NCBI RefSeq assembly: GCF_900099995.1
Contig: NZ_FNCZ01000011.1
Span: 1 to 64,000, forward strand
DNA from: Winogradskyella thalassocola
GTDB taxonomy: Bacteria > Bacteroidota > Bacteroidia > Flavobacteriales > Flavobacteriaceae
Reading direction: 5' to 3'
Length of the DNA: 64,000 nucleotides
In this document: positions 25,124 to 34,400 of the stretch, piece after piece
Numbering within the stretch: the stretch's first letter is position 1
Layout of the letters: each line of letters starts with the position of its first letter
Notes under the pieces: model-generated
Told to the model about the DNA's origin: nothing
What the model saw: the letters and a program-made list of their open reading frames with translations, nothing else
Database searches by the model: none
Translations under genes and position numbers: made by a program

Positions 25124-25154
25124 TTGATTTTATTATGCATGCATAATATATTTG
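25124..25154 (+). promoter_or_regulatory. Promoter of the 25176 gene
   Basis: TTG at 25124-25126, a 20-bp spacer, then TATATTTG at 25147-25154 match the Bacteroidota consensus. The spacer is largely filled by a 16-bp palindrome, so a protein bound there would overlap the polymerase footprint. Confidence 0.6.
25132..25147. promoter_or_regulatory. Perfect palindrome ATTATGCATGCATAAT (operator candidate)
   Basis: A 16-bp perfect inverted repeat lies between the -33 and -7 elements of the plus-strand promoter, 65 bp upstream of menB on the other strand. Its 14-bp core TTATGCATGCATAA occurs again at 43482-43495, upstream of the nitronate-monooxygenase-like gene. Confidence 0.5.
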
Positions 25155-25175
25155 CGCACATATTATTAATTTGCA

Positions 25176-25601
25176 ATGAATTACAATCCTAAAATAATTA
25201 ACAAGGCATATACGATCTATAACCTGAAATTAGGAACGGTATATTTTTACCATAATTTTATGGTAGCAGAGTTTAAAGAAGGAGCGGATATAACATTTAA
25301 AAACTTTGAAGAACTCTCATTCTTAATAAAAACACATTATAAGGATCAACCTATTGGGTTTATTACTAATAGAGTAAATTCATATTCAGTAAACGTTAAT
25401 GACGCTAAGAACTTCAACGAAACATTCGGAAACCTAAAAGCATATGCTACAATTGCTTATAGCAACCTTACTGAACGAATCATTGAAATTGAAAGTCACT
25501 TTTTTAAATTCAATAGAAAAGTATTTAAAGATTTTGACACCGCTATAAGTTGGGTTGAAGAAACCTTATCGAAACAAGAAACCAAGCATTATAATAAATA
25601 A
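25176..25601 (+). CDS. Protein of unknown function, possibly SpoIIAA/STAS-like
   Basis: A 141-residue cytosolic protein with alternating strands and helices: KLGTVYFYHNFMVAEFKEG, then FEELSFLIKTHYKDQPIGFI, and YATIAYSNLTERIIEIESHF, ending in a helix FDTAISWVEETLSK. The layout recalls the SpoIIAA-like (STAS) proteins of Bacteroidota, where the last helix also has this 'F.....A..WL' look. I cannot confirm the family. It has a good promoter with a palindrome in the spacer. The 3' end overlaps the cvfB 3' end by 13 bp on the opposite strand. Confidence 0.6.
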   Translation: MNYNPKIINKAYTIYNLKLGTVYFYHNFMVAEFKEGADITFKNFEELSFLIKTHYKDQPIGFITNRVNSYSVNVNDAKNFNETFGNLKAYATIAYSNLTERIIEIESHFFKFNRKVFKDFDTAISWVEETLSKQETKHYNK

Positions 25602-26419
25602 ATACCGTCCTCTTTTATTTCTATCTGACGTTCTTTATACAAAGAACCAATCGCCTTTTTGAAACTCTTTTTACTCATTTGAAGTAAATCTTTAATTTTT
25701 TCAGGATTCGATTTATCGTGTACCGGTAAAAAGCCACCATTATCATGCAGTTCATTTAGAATGTGCTCTGCATTAGGTTCAATATTTCTATAGCCTATTT
25801 GATTTAACGAAATATCTAATTTATTATCTTCTCGAACTTTCTTAACAATTCCTTTAAGTCTATCACCAACACTAATATCTTTATAAATATCATCATTAAA
25901 GACTAAACCTAAGTGGGTTTTATTTACAATAACGTTCATTCCTAATTCTGAAGGATGAGAAACAATAAGATCTACCTCGTCAAATTGAGCAACGGTTAAC
26001 TCTTTATTATCTAAAAAACGATTTGTCTTACTAGACGCAACTAAACGTTCGGTTTCATCATCTAAATAGCAATGCACTAAATACCAACCACCCGCTTTCA
26101 TTTTAAATGCTTGTTCCCTAAAAGGACAGAACAATTCCTTTACCAAACCCCAATCTAAAAAGGCTCCATAATCTGTAATTTGATTACAACGTAATAAAGC
26201 AAAATCACCTTTTTTAATATAAGGTTGATCTGTTGTGGCAACTGGACGTTCTTCGTTATCTAAATAAACAAAAACTTCAATTTTATCACCAATTTCGAAT
26301 ACTTTTGGCACATATCTATTAGGTAAAAGTACTTCACCTTCTGCACCATCACCTAAAAACAATCCAGGTTCAGTATCTCTTAAAATTTCTAATGTATTGT
26401 ATTCGCCTAAGTTTATCAT
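25589..26419 (-). CDS. cvfB: S1-like RNA-binding protein, CvfB family
   Basis: A 276-residue protein with tandem S1-type OB folds and a C-terminal winged helix. The N-terminal S1 domain starts at about residue 5 (NTLEILRDTEPGLFLGDGAE) and the second at about 70 (KGDFALLRCNQITDYGAFLDWG). A third lies near 150-215 (VNKTHLGLVFNDDIYKDISV, ISLNQIGYR). The winged-helix end is LQMSKKSFKKAIGSLYKERQ. This matches CvfB, an RNA-binding regulator described in Staphylococcus. It is last in the row menD-DUF2853-cvfB but has its own TACCTTTG box. Confidence 0.88.
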   Translation of the reverse strand: MINLGEYNTLEILRDTEPGLFLGDGAEGEVLLPNRYVPKVFEIGDKIEVFVYLDNEERPVATTDQPYIKKGDFALLRCNQITDYGAFLDWGLVKELFCPFREQAFKMKAGGWYLVHCYLDDETERLVASSKTNRFLDNKELTVAQFDEVDLIVSHPSELGMNVIVNKTHLGLVFNDDIYKDISVGDRLKGIVKKVREDNKLDISLNQIGYRNIEPNAEHILNELHDNGGFLPVHDKSNPEKIKDLLQMSKKSFKKAIGSLYKERQIEIKEDGIYLL

Positions 26420-26423
26420 ACTG

Positions 26424-26431
26424 CAAAGGTA
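26424..26431 (-). promoter_or_regulatory. -7 box for cvfB
   Basis: The minus strand reads TACCTTTG four bases before the start codon, implying a leaderless or nearly leaderless transcript. It follows the terminator of the upstream gene, which supports separate transcription. Confidence 0.45.
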
Positions 26432-26489
26432 AATATATTTTTACGAGATTTAATAGGAATTTTTATGGATAGTGAAATATATTCAGCAT

Positions 26490-26523
26490 AAAAAAAAGCG
26501 TTATAACTTTTAAATTATAACGC
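26490..26523 (-). terminator. Intrinsic terminator of the DUF2853 gene
   Basis: GCGTTATAA (26498-26506) pairs with TTATAACGC (26515-26523). On the minus strand the stem is followed by a run of T. It lies 23 bp after the DUF2853 stop. Confidence 0.75.
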
Positions 26524-26545
26524 TATAACATATATATAATTCTAT

Positions 26546-26887
26546 TTAAGAATAAATAGCTTCTTTTTTAAAGTGCTTAGTCAATAAGTAATAAACCACA
26601 ACTCTATACTTTGATCGGTTAGAACGTCCATAAGTTTCCATTACGGCGTCAATAGCTTTATCTAGTTCTGCACCTTCTTTTAAACCTAATTTTTTGATTA
26701 AAAAGTTATTTTTTACTGTAGCTAATTCTTTGTCGTCAGAACCAGAAACCGTTGAAGAATCTGCATTGTAAATTGAAGGACCTAAACCTACAGTTACTTT
26801 AGTTAATAAATCCATATCTGGATTAACACCACATTTGTCTTTTAAATCTGCCGCATACTTTACGATTAAATCATCTCTTTTACTCAT
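26546..26887 (-). CDS. DUF2853 family protein
   Basis: A 113-residue helical cytosolic protein. MSKRDDLIVKYAADLKDKCG, VTVGLGPSIYNADSSTVSG and the C-terminal RSKYRVVVYYLLTKHFKKE match what I know of DUF2853, a small all-alpha family with no assigned function. It is the right length for a single-domain member. It is separated from menD by 96 bp and has its own terminator, so it may be an independent gene. Confidence 0.87.
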   Translation of the reverse strand: MSKRDDLIVKYAADLKDKCGVNPDMDLLTKVTVGLGPSIYNADSSTVSGSDDKELATVKNNFLIKKLGLKEGAELDKAIDAVMETYGRSNRSKYRVVVYYLLTKHFKKEAIYS

Positions 26888-26983
26888 TTTTCTGTTTTTT
26901 TAAGTTTAATAAATAACCCTTTAAAGGTACTATTTTTTAGACACAATAAAAATCAAAAAGTCACATCTTAACTATTTTACCAA

Positions 26984-28744
26984 TTATTTAATATATCTAA
27001 AGAAATCTAATAAAACCTTGTCGTTCATACGAGATGGAGTAAAAACCTCTAATAATTTTGGCTGCTTAGTCCCTTTGTAAAACGTTTCTAATTGCGCATC
27101 TAATTGTTTTTCATCTTTAGCAACACTGTATTCTAAACCGAACATATCACATAATTGCTTGGCAGATAAATGATGTTTGGTTTCAAAAAAGCGATCAAAA
27201 TTTTCTGAGTTTTTATCACCTGGTAATATTCTAAAAATCCCACCACCTTCATTATTAATCACGATTATTCTAAAGGTTTTAGGAATATAGTTGTTCCAAA
27301 GTGCATTACTATCGTAAAAGAAGCTTAAATCACCTGTAACAAATGTCGTTCGCTTTTCGGATACAGTTGAAGATCCTATTGCTGTGCTCGTACTACCATC
27401 AATACCACTTGTTCCTCTATTACAAAATACATCGATACTTTTTGTAAGTTGAAATAATTGCGTGTATCTTATTGCGGAGCTATTACCCACCTGTAACAGA
27501 CTTTGTTTTGGAATACTCTTTAAAACTGAATTAAAGACTTTAAAATCGGAAAACGGAAGAGTTTGCAAATATTCCTCTTGCAATTTTCGTCGTTTTTGAC
27601 GTACAGCAAGCCACGAACTTTTATAGGTGCTTTTGGTATGATGTGTGACTTGAGGTAAGAATGCACTTAAAAAAGTGTTTGGACGTAATTTAATATGCTT
27701 TTCTAAACAGAAAAAGGTATCATTAGCTCTCGTTAATCCAACATGGCAGTGAAACTCTGGCTTATACGTTCTTAAAAATGCTTTAATTTTTTTGGAAACG
27801 ATTAAACCTCCAAATGTGATTAATATATCGGGTTGTAATGCTTTTAAATCGTCTTCGTTTAAAGGTGCTATTAATTTATCTATTCCCGGAAAAAAATCGG
27901 CATGATGTAAATTCGAAGTCGTTTCAGTTAATACTATTATACTGTCATCATCCGCTATTTCCTGAATCCATTGTGCCTCAATAGAATTAGGTTCTAAAAC
28001 ACCAACCAAAATCATTTTTCGTTTAGCACTGTGCCAAATATCTAATAAGCTTTTAATTTCAAAACGATCTATCTTATCTTCTCTACTCTGAATTTTATAA
28101 GGTTTCGGATTTATTAATAACTCTTCAGTGGTTTCATATAATGGTTCATCAAATGGGCAATTAATATGCACTGGTCCTAAATTTAATCTAGAAATCGTAA
28201 GTGCATCATGAATTTCAGATTCATTATGTGTTTGTATATCTTTTTGAAGTCCTAAAAAACGTTCCAACTTATTTTCTATACTTTTTAGAATTGGTCTATC
28301 ACTTTCTATAATCGTATTCTCTCCTTCTTTTATATCTAGCTTTAAATTGGCATTATACAAAACATGTTCACCATAAACATTTTTTTGTTTAATGGTTTGT
28401 CCATCTCCAATATCAATCAAATGTTTTGGCCTATCAGCAGATATAACGACTAGAGGAATATTGCTATAATACGCTTCCGAAACCGCAGGATAATAATTTA
28501 GTAATGCACTACCAGACGTGCAAACCACGGCGACTGGTTCTTGTAGTTGCTGAGCGATTCCTAGTGCGAAAAATGCAGCACAACGTTCGTCAACGATACT
28601 ATAACACTTAAAAAAATCATCGTTCGTAAAACCGATTGTTAAAGGAGCATTTCTACTTCCTGGAGAAATTATAATATGTTTTACATTATGCGTTTTGCAT
28701 AAGGTAACTATGGTTTGAGATAAAGGTATTTTTGAGTACTTCAT
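26984..28744 (-). CDS. menD: SEPHCHC synthase (MenD)
   Basis: A thiamine-diphosphate enzyme of 586 residues that condenses isochorismate with 2-oxoglutarate, the first committed step of menaquinone synthesis. HIIISPGSRNAPLTIGF and VDERCAAFFALGIAQQ form the PYR domain with its catalytic Glu. TSGSALLNYYPAVSEAYYS follows. The PP domain has NRGTSGIDGSTSTAIGSS, then GDLSFFYDSNALWN with the Mg-binding residues, and NNEGGGIFRILPG. Length and motif order are those of full-length MenD. It lies 84 bp downstream of menF, which makes its substrate. Confidence 0.96.
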   Translation of the reverse strand: MKYSKIPLSQTIVTLCKTHNVKHIIISPGSRNAPLTIGFTNDDFFKCYSIVDERCAAFFALGIAQQLQEPVAVVCTSGSALLNYYPAVSEAYYSNIPLVVISADRPKHLIDIGDGQTIKQKNVYGEHVLYNANLKLDIKEGENTIIESDRPILKSIENKLERFLGLQKDIQTHNESEIHDALTISRLNLGPVHINCPFDEPLYETTEELLINPKPYKIQSREDKIDRFEIKSLLDIWHSAKRKMILVGVLEPNSIEAQWIQEIADDDSIIVLTETTSNLHHADFFPGIDKLIAPLNEDDLKALQPDILITFGGLIVSKKIKAFLRTYKPEFHCHVGLTRANDTFFCLEKHIKLRPNTFLSAFLPQVTHHTKSTYKSSWLAVRQKRRKLQEEYLQTLPFSDFKVFNSVLKSIPKQSLLQVGNSSAIRYTQLFQLTKSIDVFCNRGTSGIDGSTSTAIGSSTVSEKRTTFVTGDLSFFYDSNALWNNYIPKTFRIIVINNEGGGIFRILPGDKNSENFDRFFETKHHLSAKQLCDMFGLEYSVAKDEKQLDAQLETFYKGTKQPKLLEVFTPSRMNDKVLLDFFRYIK

Positions 28745-28828
28745 ATAAATACAAAATTACCTAATTAAAGGAGATAATAAAATAGCGCTTCGACTAAAAA
28801 TAGAACTAATTACAATTACATTTTGTAT

Positions 28829-29947
28829 TTAATTAAGTACCGTATTTATTGTGGCTGTTTTATTCACAGTTTCTTCCCATTCATTCTTTGGGTTAGAAGC
28901 TTTGGTAATACCTCCACCTACATAAATATTTGCTTTGGCATCTTTGAGTTGCATACAGCGTAAATTCACATAAAAATTAGACTGCGTTTTTATAACAGCA
29001 TAAGCATTATTCTCAACGTTACGCCTATTAGTGTTGCGGGTTTTGCTTTGTTTTAGGTTTAATTCGCCTAAAAAACCAGTGTAATATTCTCGGTTATAGT
29101 TTTCATTATTAAGAATAAAATCCTTTGCTTTAGCTTTAGAAAACCCACAAACCGCAGGGGTTGGATGCAAGGCTTCGATTATAGCTTTTAAATCCGCATC
29201 GTCTTTTAAAACACTGATAATTCTCGTTTTTAGATGTAATAAGTTACCAGCTCTAACGGTATCTACTTCTGATATCGTGATGTTTGAGGTGAAAGGTTTT
29301 AGTTGTTCCGTAATATAATCCGTAACAATTTGCTGCTCTTCAAACTCTTTGTTTGTCCAAGTTGCTTCTGACTGGCTTTGATAAGGCTGTGTTCCTGCTA
29401 AAGAAATTGTGGTGAGTCGTTTACCTTCAACTTTTAATAATAGCTCTGGTGTGGCTCCAATCCATAATCCGACCTTAGGATGATACCAACAGTACACCAT
29501 CGCATTTGAATAGGCATTAAAAAGGCGTTTAAAAATGGTTAATGGATTAGGATCTCGAAGTGATTTTGTTTCACAACGTGATAATACTACTTTTTGTAAA
29601 TCCTTATTTTTTATACTATCGATACCTTTAGAAACTAAATCGATATGTTGAATTCTCTCAGTTTCACTTTGAGTGATTGCGGTAGGTTCATAATCTTCAA
29701 CGTCTAAACTATCCGTCGTTATTTCGGTATATAAACAATGCTCTTTAGGAAAAAGAATACTGTTCTGTTGAAGATCAAAAGGAGCGAATAAAAACCCACT
29801 CTCAGTAAATGTTTCTGATTTATGAACTGTATCATCCTCTTGCATCCAACATTTAATGACTGAATTAATTGGTCTACTATAAACGACAAAGGGTAAATTG
29901 TTTTTGTATTGCTGCTCTAGAGCATCAAAAAAGGACATTGCATCCAT
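28829..29947 (-). CDS. menF: Isochorismate synthase (MenF/EntC type)
   Basis: A 372-residue chorismate-utilising enzyme converting chorismate to isochorismate. The C-terminal catalytic core shows LQKVVLSRCETKSL (general base region), PELLLKVEGKRLTTISLAGT, EEQQIVTDYI, HPTPAVCGFSKAKAKDFI and NREYYTGFLGELN, ending with YVGGGITKASNPKNEWEET. The Glu residues that bind Mg are in these motifs. The N-terminal about 110 residues are divergent, as usual. Adjacency to menD favours a menaquinone rather than a siderophore role. The thioesterase stop lies 3 bp upstream, so the two are co-transcribed. Confidence 0.94.
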   Translation of the reverse strand: MDAMSFFDALEQQYKNNLPFVVYSRPINSVIKCWMQEDDTVHKSETFTESGFLFAPFDLQQNSILFPKEHCLYTEITTDSLDVEDYEPTAITQSETERIQHIDLVSKGIDSIKNKDLQKVVLSRCETKSLRDPNPLTIFKRLFNAYSNAMVYCWYHPKVGLWIGATPELLLKVEGKRLTTISLAGTQPYQSQSEATWTNKEFEEQQIVTDYITEQLKPFTSNITISEVDTVRAGNLLHLKTRIISVLKDDADLKAIIEALHPTPAVCGFSKAKAKDFILNNENYNREYYTGFLGELNLKQSKTRNTNRRNVENNAYAVIKTQSNFYVNLRCMQLKDAKANIYVGGGITKASNPKNEWEETVNKTATINTVLN

Positions 29948-29950
29948 TAC

Positions 29951-30376
29951 TTATTTCTTTTTTGGAAGTGAAATCGTAGATAACCTACATATTGAGATGA
30001 GATTATTAGCTTCGTCTGTCACCCTAATATCTAGTAATTGTGTGGTACGTCCTTTATGCAAAAACGTCGCTTTGGCATAGATATAACCTTTGGTAACACT
30101 TTTTAGATGATTCGCTGTAATTTCTAAACCACGCACAAACATATTCTCGGTATCTATAAAAATATGTGACGCAAAACTACCAACACTTTCTGCTAAAGCT
30201 GCTGTCGCTCCTCCGTGTAAAACTCCATCTGGTTGGTACACTTTGGATGTTACAGGCATTCTGGCCACCAAAAAATCATCCCCATAGTCCACCATTTCAA
30301 TATCTAAGGTTTCCATTAAGGTATTTTTGCTTGCTGAATTCGCTTTTGCTAAGAAATCCTCTTTAGTCATTTGCAT
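29951..30376 (-). CDS. PaaI-type hotdog thioesterase, candidate DHNA-CoA thioesterase
   Basis: A 141-residue hotdog-fold acyl-CoA thioesterase. VYQPDGVLHGGATAALAESV holds the active-site region (H54-G-G and Glu63). LEITANHLKSVTKGYIYAKA and RTTQLLDIRVTDE complete the fold. It is first in the thioesterase-menF-menD unit and lies 3 bp from menF. Menaquinone synthesis needs a DHNA-CoA thioesterase, which in other bacteria is also a hotdog protein, so I infer that role from context. The family also contains phenylacetate-pathway enzymes, but none of those genes are present. Confidence 0.87.
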   Translation of the reverse strand: MQMTKEDFLAKANSASKNTLMETLDIEMVDYGDDFLVARMPVTSKVYQPDGVLHGGATAALAESVGSFASHIFIDTENMFVRGLEITANHLKSVTKGYIYAKATFLHKGRTTQLLDIRVTDEANNLISICRLSTISLPKKK

Positions 30377-30386
30377 ATAAAAATAG

Positions 30387-30411
30387 TATTTTTGAATCGA
30401 TTACAAAGATA
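30387..30411. promoter_or_regulatory. Divergent pair of -7 boxes between the men unit and the hydrolase gene
   Basis: TATTTTTG on the plus strand (30387-30394) faces the hydrolase gene. TATCTTTG on the minus strand (30404-30411) faces the thioesterase-menF-menD unit. They are 9 bp apart. Neither has a clear -33 TTG at the usual spacing. Confidence 0.45.
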
Positions 30412-30429
30412 CAGAAACCGCCTAGAAAA

Positions 30430-31068
30430 ATGAATTCACAAGAGAAAGAAATCTCATACACCAGTACCAACTCCTACTCTACTTTAAATACACTTACGGA
30501 ACGTACAAAAACGGTTTGGTTGGTATGTCACGGCATGGGTTATATGAGTCGTTATTTTCTTAAATATTTTAAAGGCTTAAATCCTGATGACAATTACATT
30601 ATTGCGCCACAAGCTCCCAGCAAATTTTACATTCAACCTAAAATGCATGTTGGTGCTAATTGGCTAACGCGCGATAATACTGAAGACGGAATGGAAAATA
30701 TTGTAAACTATATTGATGCAGTGTTAGAAGTTGAAAAAATTCCTAAAGGTGTTCATTTAATCGTTTTTGGCTATTCTCAAGGGGTTAGTGTAGCTATGCG
30801 ATATATCGCAAAACGACAGCTACAGTGTGATCAACTTATACTCCATTCTGGCGGGATTCCGAAAGAATTAACCGTTGAAGATTTTGAGTATCTAGCTAAA
30901 GCCACCAAAGTAAAGTTGATCTACGGCACTGAAGACGAATATTTAGATGAACAAAGAATTCAACTTGAGTCCGCTCGATCTATAGCTCTATTTGGAGACA
31001 AGATTACTTTTATGCCTTTTAAAGGAACACATATGGTAAATGTTGAGTTTATCAAAAAATTAGTCTAA
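30430..31068 (+). CDS. Alpha/beta hydrolase, carboxylesterase/phospholipase type
   Basis: A 212-residue cytosolic serine hydrolase. TVWLVCHGMGYMSRYFLKYF contains the oxyanion-hole region. IIAPQAPSKFYI follows, then the nucleophile elbow FGYSQGVS (Ser116), an acid in YGTEDEYLDE and His in FKGTHMVN near the end. This is the predicted-esterase/phospholipase pattern rather than that of canonical MenH, which has GYSMGGR. It is divergent from the menF unit with 53 bp between. A menH gene is missing from the window, so a role in that step is possible but unproven. Confidence 0.83.
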   Translation: MNSQEKEISYTSTNSYSTLNTLTERTKTVWLVCHGMGYMSRYFLKYFKGLNPDDNYIIAPQAPSKFYIQPKMHVGANWLTRDNTEDGMENIVNYIDAVLEVEKIPKGVHLIVFGYSQGVSVAMRYIAKRQLQCDQLILHSGGIPKELTVEDFEYLAKATKVKLIYGTEDEYLDEQRIQLESARSIALFGDKITFMPFKGTHMVNVEFIKKLV

Positions 31069-31094
31069 TATCAATTTTTCAATAAACCTTCTTT

Positions 31095-31493
31095 TTAAAG
31101 ATTAGCCATAATTTCTTTTAACTGTCCCGGCTTAATAGGTTTTATAATATAGTCAGATATATCGCTAATACTCTTAGCACGTTCAATATCCACAGGGTCT
31201 ACAGAAGAAGACACCATATAGATAATTATTTTCTTGTTTAGTTTAGGTTTGATTTTTACATACTCTTCCATAAATTGAAAACCATCCATAATAGGCATAT
31301 TAATATCTAAAAATATAATATCTGGAAGTTCTTCATTGTTATAGAGGTTATCTATTAAAAACTCTAAGGCCTCTTCTCCATCTGAAAAAAGGCTTATTTC
31401 TTTATCTAAATCGATGGACTTAAGCATTTTAATAATTGTAAATTGATAGATATCGTCATCATCAATTACACATATATTGTAATTACTGTTCAT
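31095..31493 (-). CDS. Single-domain response regulator (REC only)
   Basis: A 132-residue CheY-like receiver with no output domain. The acidic pocket is DDDD at 11-14, the phosphoacceptor Asp63 is in FLDINMP, the Ser switch is in YMVSSSVD (about 95-97) and the conserved Lys118 is in IIKPIKPGQ. It lies 2 bp downstream of the giant PAS histidine kinase, so it is almost certainly the cognate acceptor. Signalling must pass to another protein by interaction or phosphotransfer. Such REC-only proteins beside PAS kinases are common in Flavobacteria. Confidence 0.92.
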   Translation of the reverse strand: MNSNYNICVIDDDDIYQFTIIKMLKSIDLDKEISLFSDGEEALEFLIDNLYNNEELPDIIFLDINMPIMDGFQFMEEYVKIKPKLNKKIIIYMVSSSVDPVDIERAKSISDISDYIIKPIKPGQLKEIMANL

Positions 31494-31495
31494 AA

Positions 31496-34400
31496 TTAAA
31501 AAGTTATTGTAAATGTTGTCCCTTTATTTACTTTACTCGATACATTAATAGCTCCACCCATAGCTTCGATTTGTGTTTTGGTCATATATAACCCCACTCC
31601 TTTAGCGTCTGGATGTCTGTGAAATACTTTATTTAAACCAAAAATTTTATTACCATGTCTATCTAAATTTATACCTAAACCGTTATCCGTTATAGTTAAT
31701 TTTATCTTTCCGTTAAGGTTTTCAGACTTTATACTAATTTCTGGGTCTCTATCTTTAGACCTATATTTTATAGCATTTCCTATTAAATTAAGAAAAATGC
31801 TTTCTAAATAAATTTTATCATACTTTATTAATGGCAATTTAGAAAAATCTGCTTTAATAATAGTATTAGTTGTTAATATTTCTCCACTTAAAATATCTGT
31901 TGTTGTTCTCAACACATCTTCAAACCTAATATCTTCTTTATTTCTAGAATTATCACTTCGAATTTTTAAAGCTTCTACTAAAGTATTTAAGGTTACAGTA
32001 AGGTGATTAATAACGGCTTCGAATTTTTTAAACAAAAAGTCTTTTTCTTCATTATCATCCGATTCTACATAAAACCCTAAAAGCGAATTTAAATTACTTA
32101 CAGGAGCCCGCAGATTATGAGATGTAATCTGTGCAAAATCTGCAAGTTGACCGTTTTGAATAATTAATTTCTGTGCTAAAACTTCTAAATCATTTTTAGC
32201 ATTTATTATTTTAGTCTGTGCTGTTTTTTGTACTGTGATATCTCGTATCGCTGCCGAAATCAATAAGCCTTCTTCAGTTTGAAGTGGGCTCAAACTTATT
32301 TGTATTGGTATTTCTATACCACTTTTATTTATAGCGAATAATTCTTTTTCATTTCCGACTCCCATTGATCTCACTTTTGGATTAGAGAAAAATCCATCAC
32401 GATGCGATACATGTTTATCTGAAAATTGCTTAGGAATAAGAACTTCAACTGATTTATTTATTAATTCTTCTGCAGTGTATCCAAATAGTTTTTCAGCTTG
32501 TTTATTAATAAGTTGAATATTACCCTCTGCATTTACAATTACCATGGCATCTGGTGCAGACTCTAATAGCCCTCTGAATTTGTTCTCTGCCATTCGTTGA
32601 GATGTTACATCTTGGCAAGTACCTACCATTTCAACCACATTACCTATGCTATCTACGACGACTTCAGCCAAAAGTTGTATGGTTTTTATCGTTCCATCTG
32701 TTAATGTTATACGATGCATTAAATCAACATCGTTTTTATCGTTAATTGACTTTTCTACATACTCAGTTACCTTTTCTTTATCATCTATATGAACAAAGCT
32801 AAAGTATGTATCGTAAGATATCGTTGCGTTTTCTTCTACTCCAAAAATATTATAAAGGTTGGCAGACCAATCTACTTTATTTGTTACAAGATTCCACTGC
32901 CAATTCCCCATCATCGTTATCTTCTCTGCAAAAGTTAATAACTGATTCTTGCGCAAAATTTCACTCTCTGCTTGTTTTTGCGCAGTTATATCTCTTATTG
33001 CTGCTGACAATAGCAGTCCTTGCTCAGTTTGTAGTGGACTAAGACTTATTTGAATAGGAATTTCTTTGCCTTCCTTATTTAAACCATACAATTCTCTTCT
33101 TTCCGTCGATAATCTTTTCTTAGGGGTCTTACTAAAAAAATTATCTCGATGCTCATTATGCATTTCTGCGAATCTTTTAGGAATTAGCATTTCAACCCGC
33201 TCACCTATTAATTCGTCTACATGATAACCAAATAATTTTTCCGCTTCTTTATTAATTAATTGGATTTCATCGTTTTCATCGACAATTACCATAGCATCTG
33301 GAGCCGATTCTAATAAGCCTCTAAACTTATTTTCCTCCATCTTTTGTTCGGTAATATCTTGACAAGTTCCCATCATTTCAATAACCTCACCTTGCTCATT
33401 AAGAATAACTTCTCCTAAGAAATGTACTGTTTTAATTTTTCCGCTACCTGTAATAATGCGGTGAATAAAATTACTAGGGAACTTTTTTTCTAAGAATGAC
33501 CCCTCTACATAATTAGAGATATATTCTTTATCTTCTGGATGAACATAACTGTAGAACGTATCATACTTTAAATTCGTTAGGCTTTCATCATGTTCAAATA
33601 TTTTATATAAATTAGAAGACCATTTTAGGCTATCTGTAACAACATCCCATTGCCAATTCCCCATCATGGTTATCCGCTCTGCAAAACTTAAAAAGTGGTT
33701 TTTACGTATCAGTTCTGTTTCAGCCATTTTCTGAGCTGTTATATCTTGGCATGTACCAATAATTTCAGTAACATCACCAAAACCATTTGTAGTAACCTGT
33801 GCTAAAAGTTGAACAATTTTTATTGTACCATCTTTTAATTGAATTCGATGTGATATATCCGTAAACGTTTTGTTTTCAACCGTCTTCCGCATGTGTTCCG
33901 CTAAACGATCTTTATCTTCTGGGTGTGTATAATCTAGGTATGTATCTAAGGTGATATCATTACTTTCATCTAATTGAAAAATGCGATATAGGTTTGCTGA
34001 CCATTTTAAGGTGTTATTTATAATGTCTGCTTGCCAATTCCCCATCAGCGTAATTTCTTCTGCAAAATTTAGTATTTGATTTTTTCGTAATAGTTCATTC
34101 TGTGTTATTTTTCTATCAGAAATATCATTTGCAACCGCTAAAAACCCAATTTTTTCACCGTCATTATTTTTTATGGCTGTTAATGTTAATTCAACAGGAA
34201 AGGTTGTACCATCTTTTCTTCTATAAGTCCATTCTCTTGTGTCGTAAGCATTATGTTTTGACAATTCTAAATAAGGGCTAAAACCCTTGAGATCTTTATT
34301 ATACTTTTTAGCAATATCTTCCTTAAAAGCTAAGAGCTCTTCATCTAAGTGATAAATATCGGGTTTCTTTAATCCAATCATTTCTGAAGCAGAATAACCG

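Noticed and set aside
30430-31068. Calling the alpha/beta hydrolase menH.
   Set aside because: Its elbow FGYSQG and other motifs fit the carboxylesterase/phospholipase type rather than MenH; only location supports the role.
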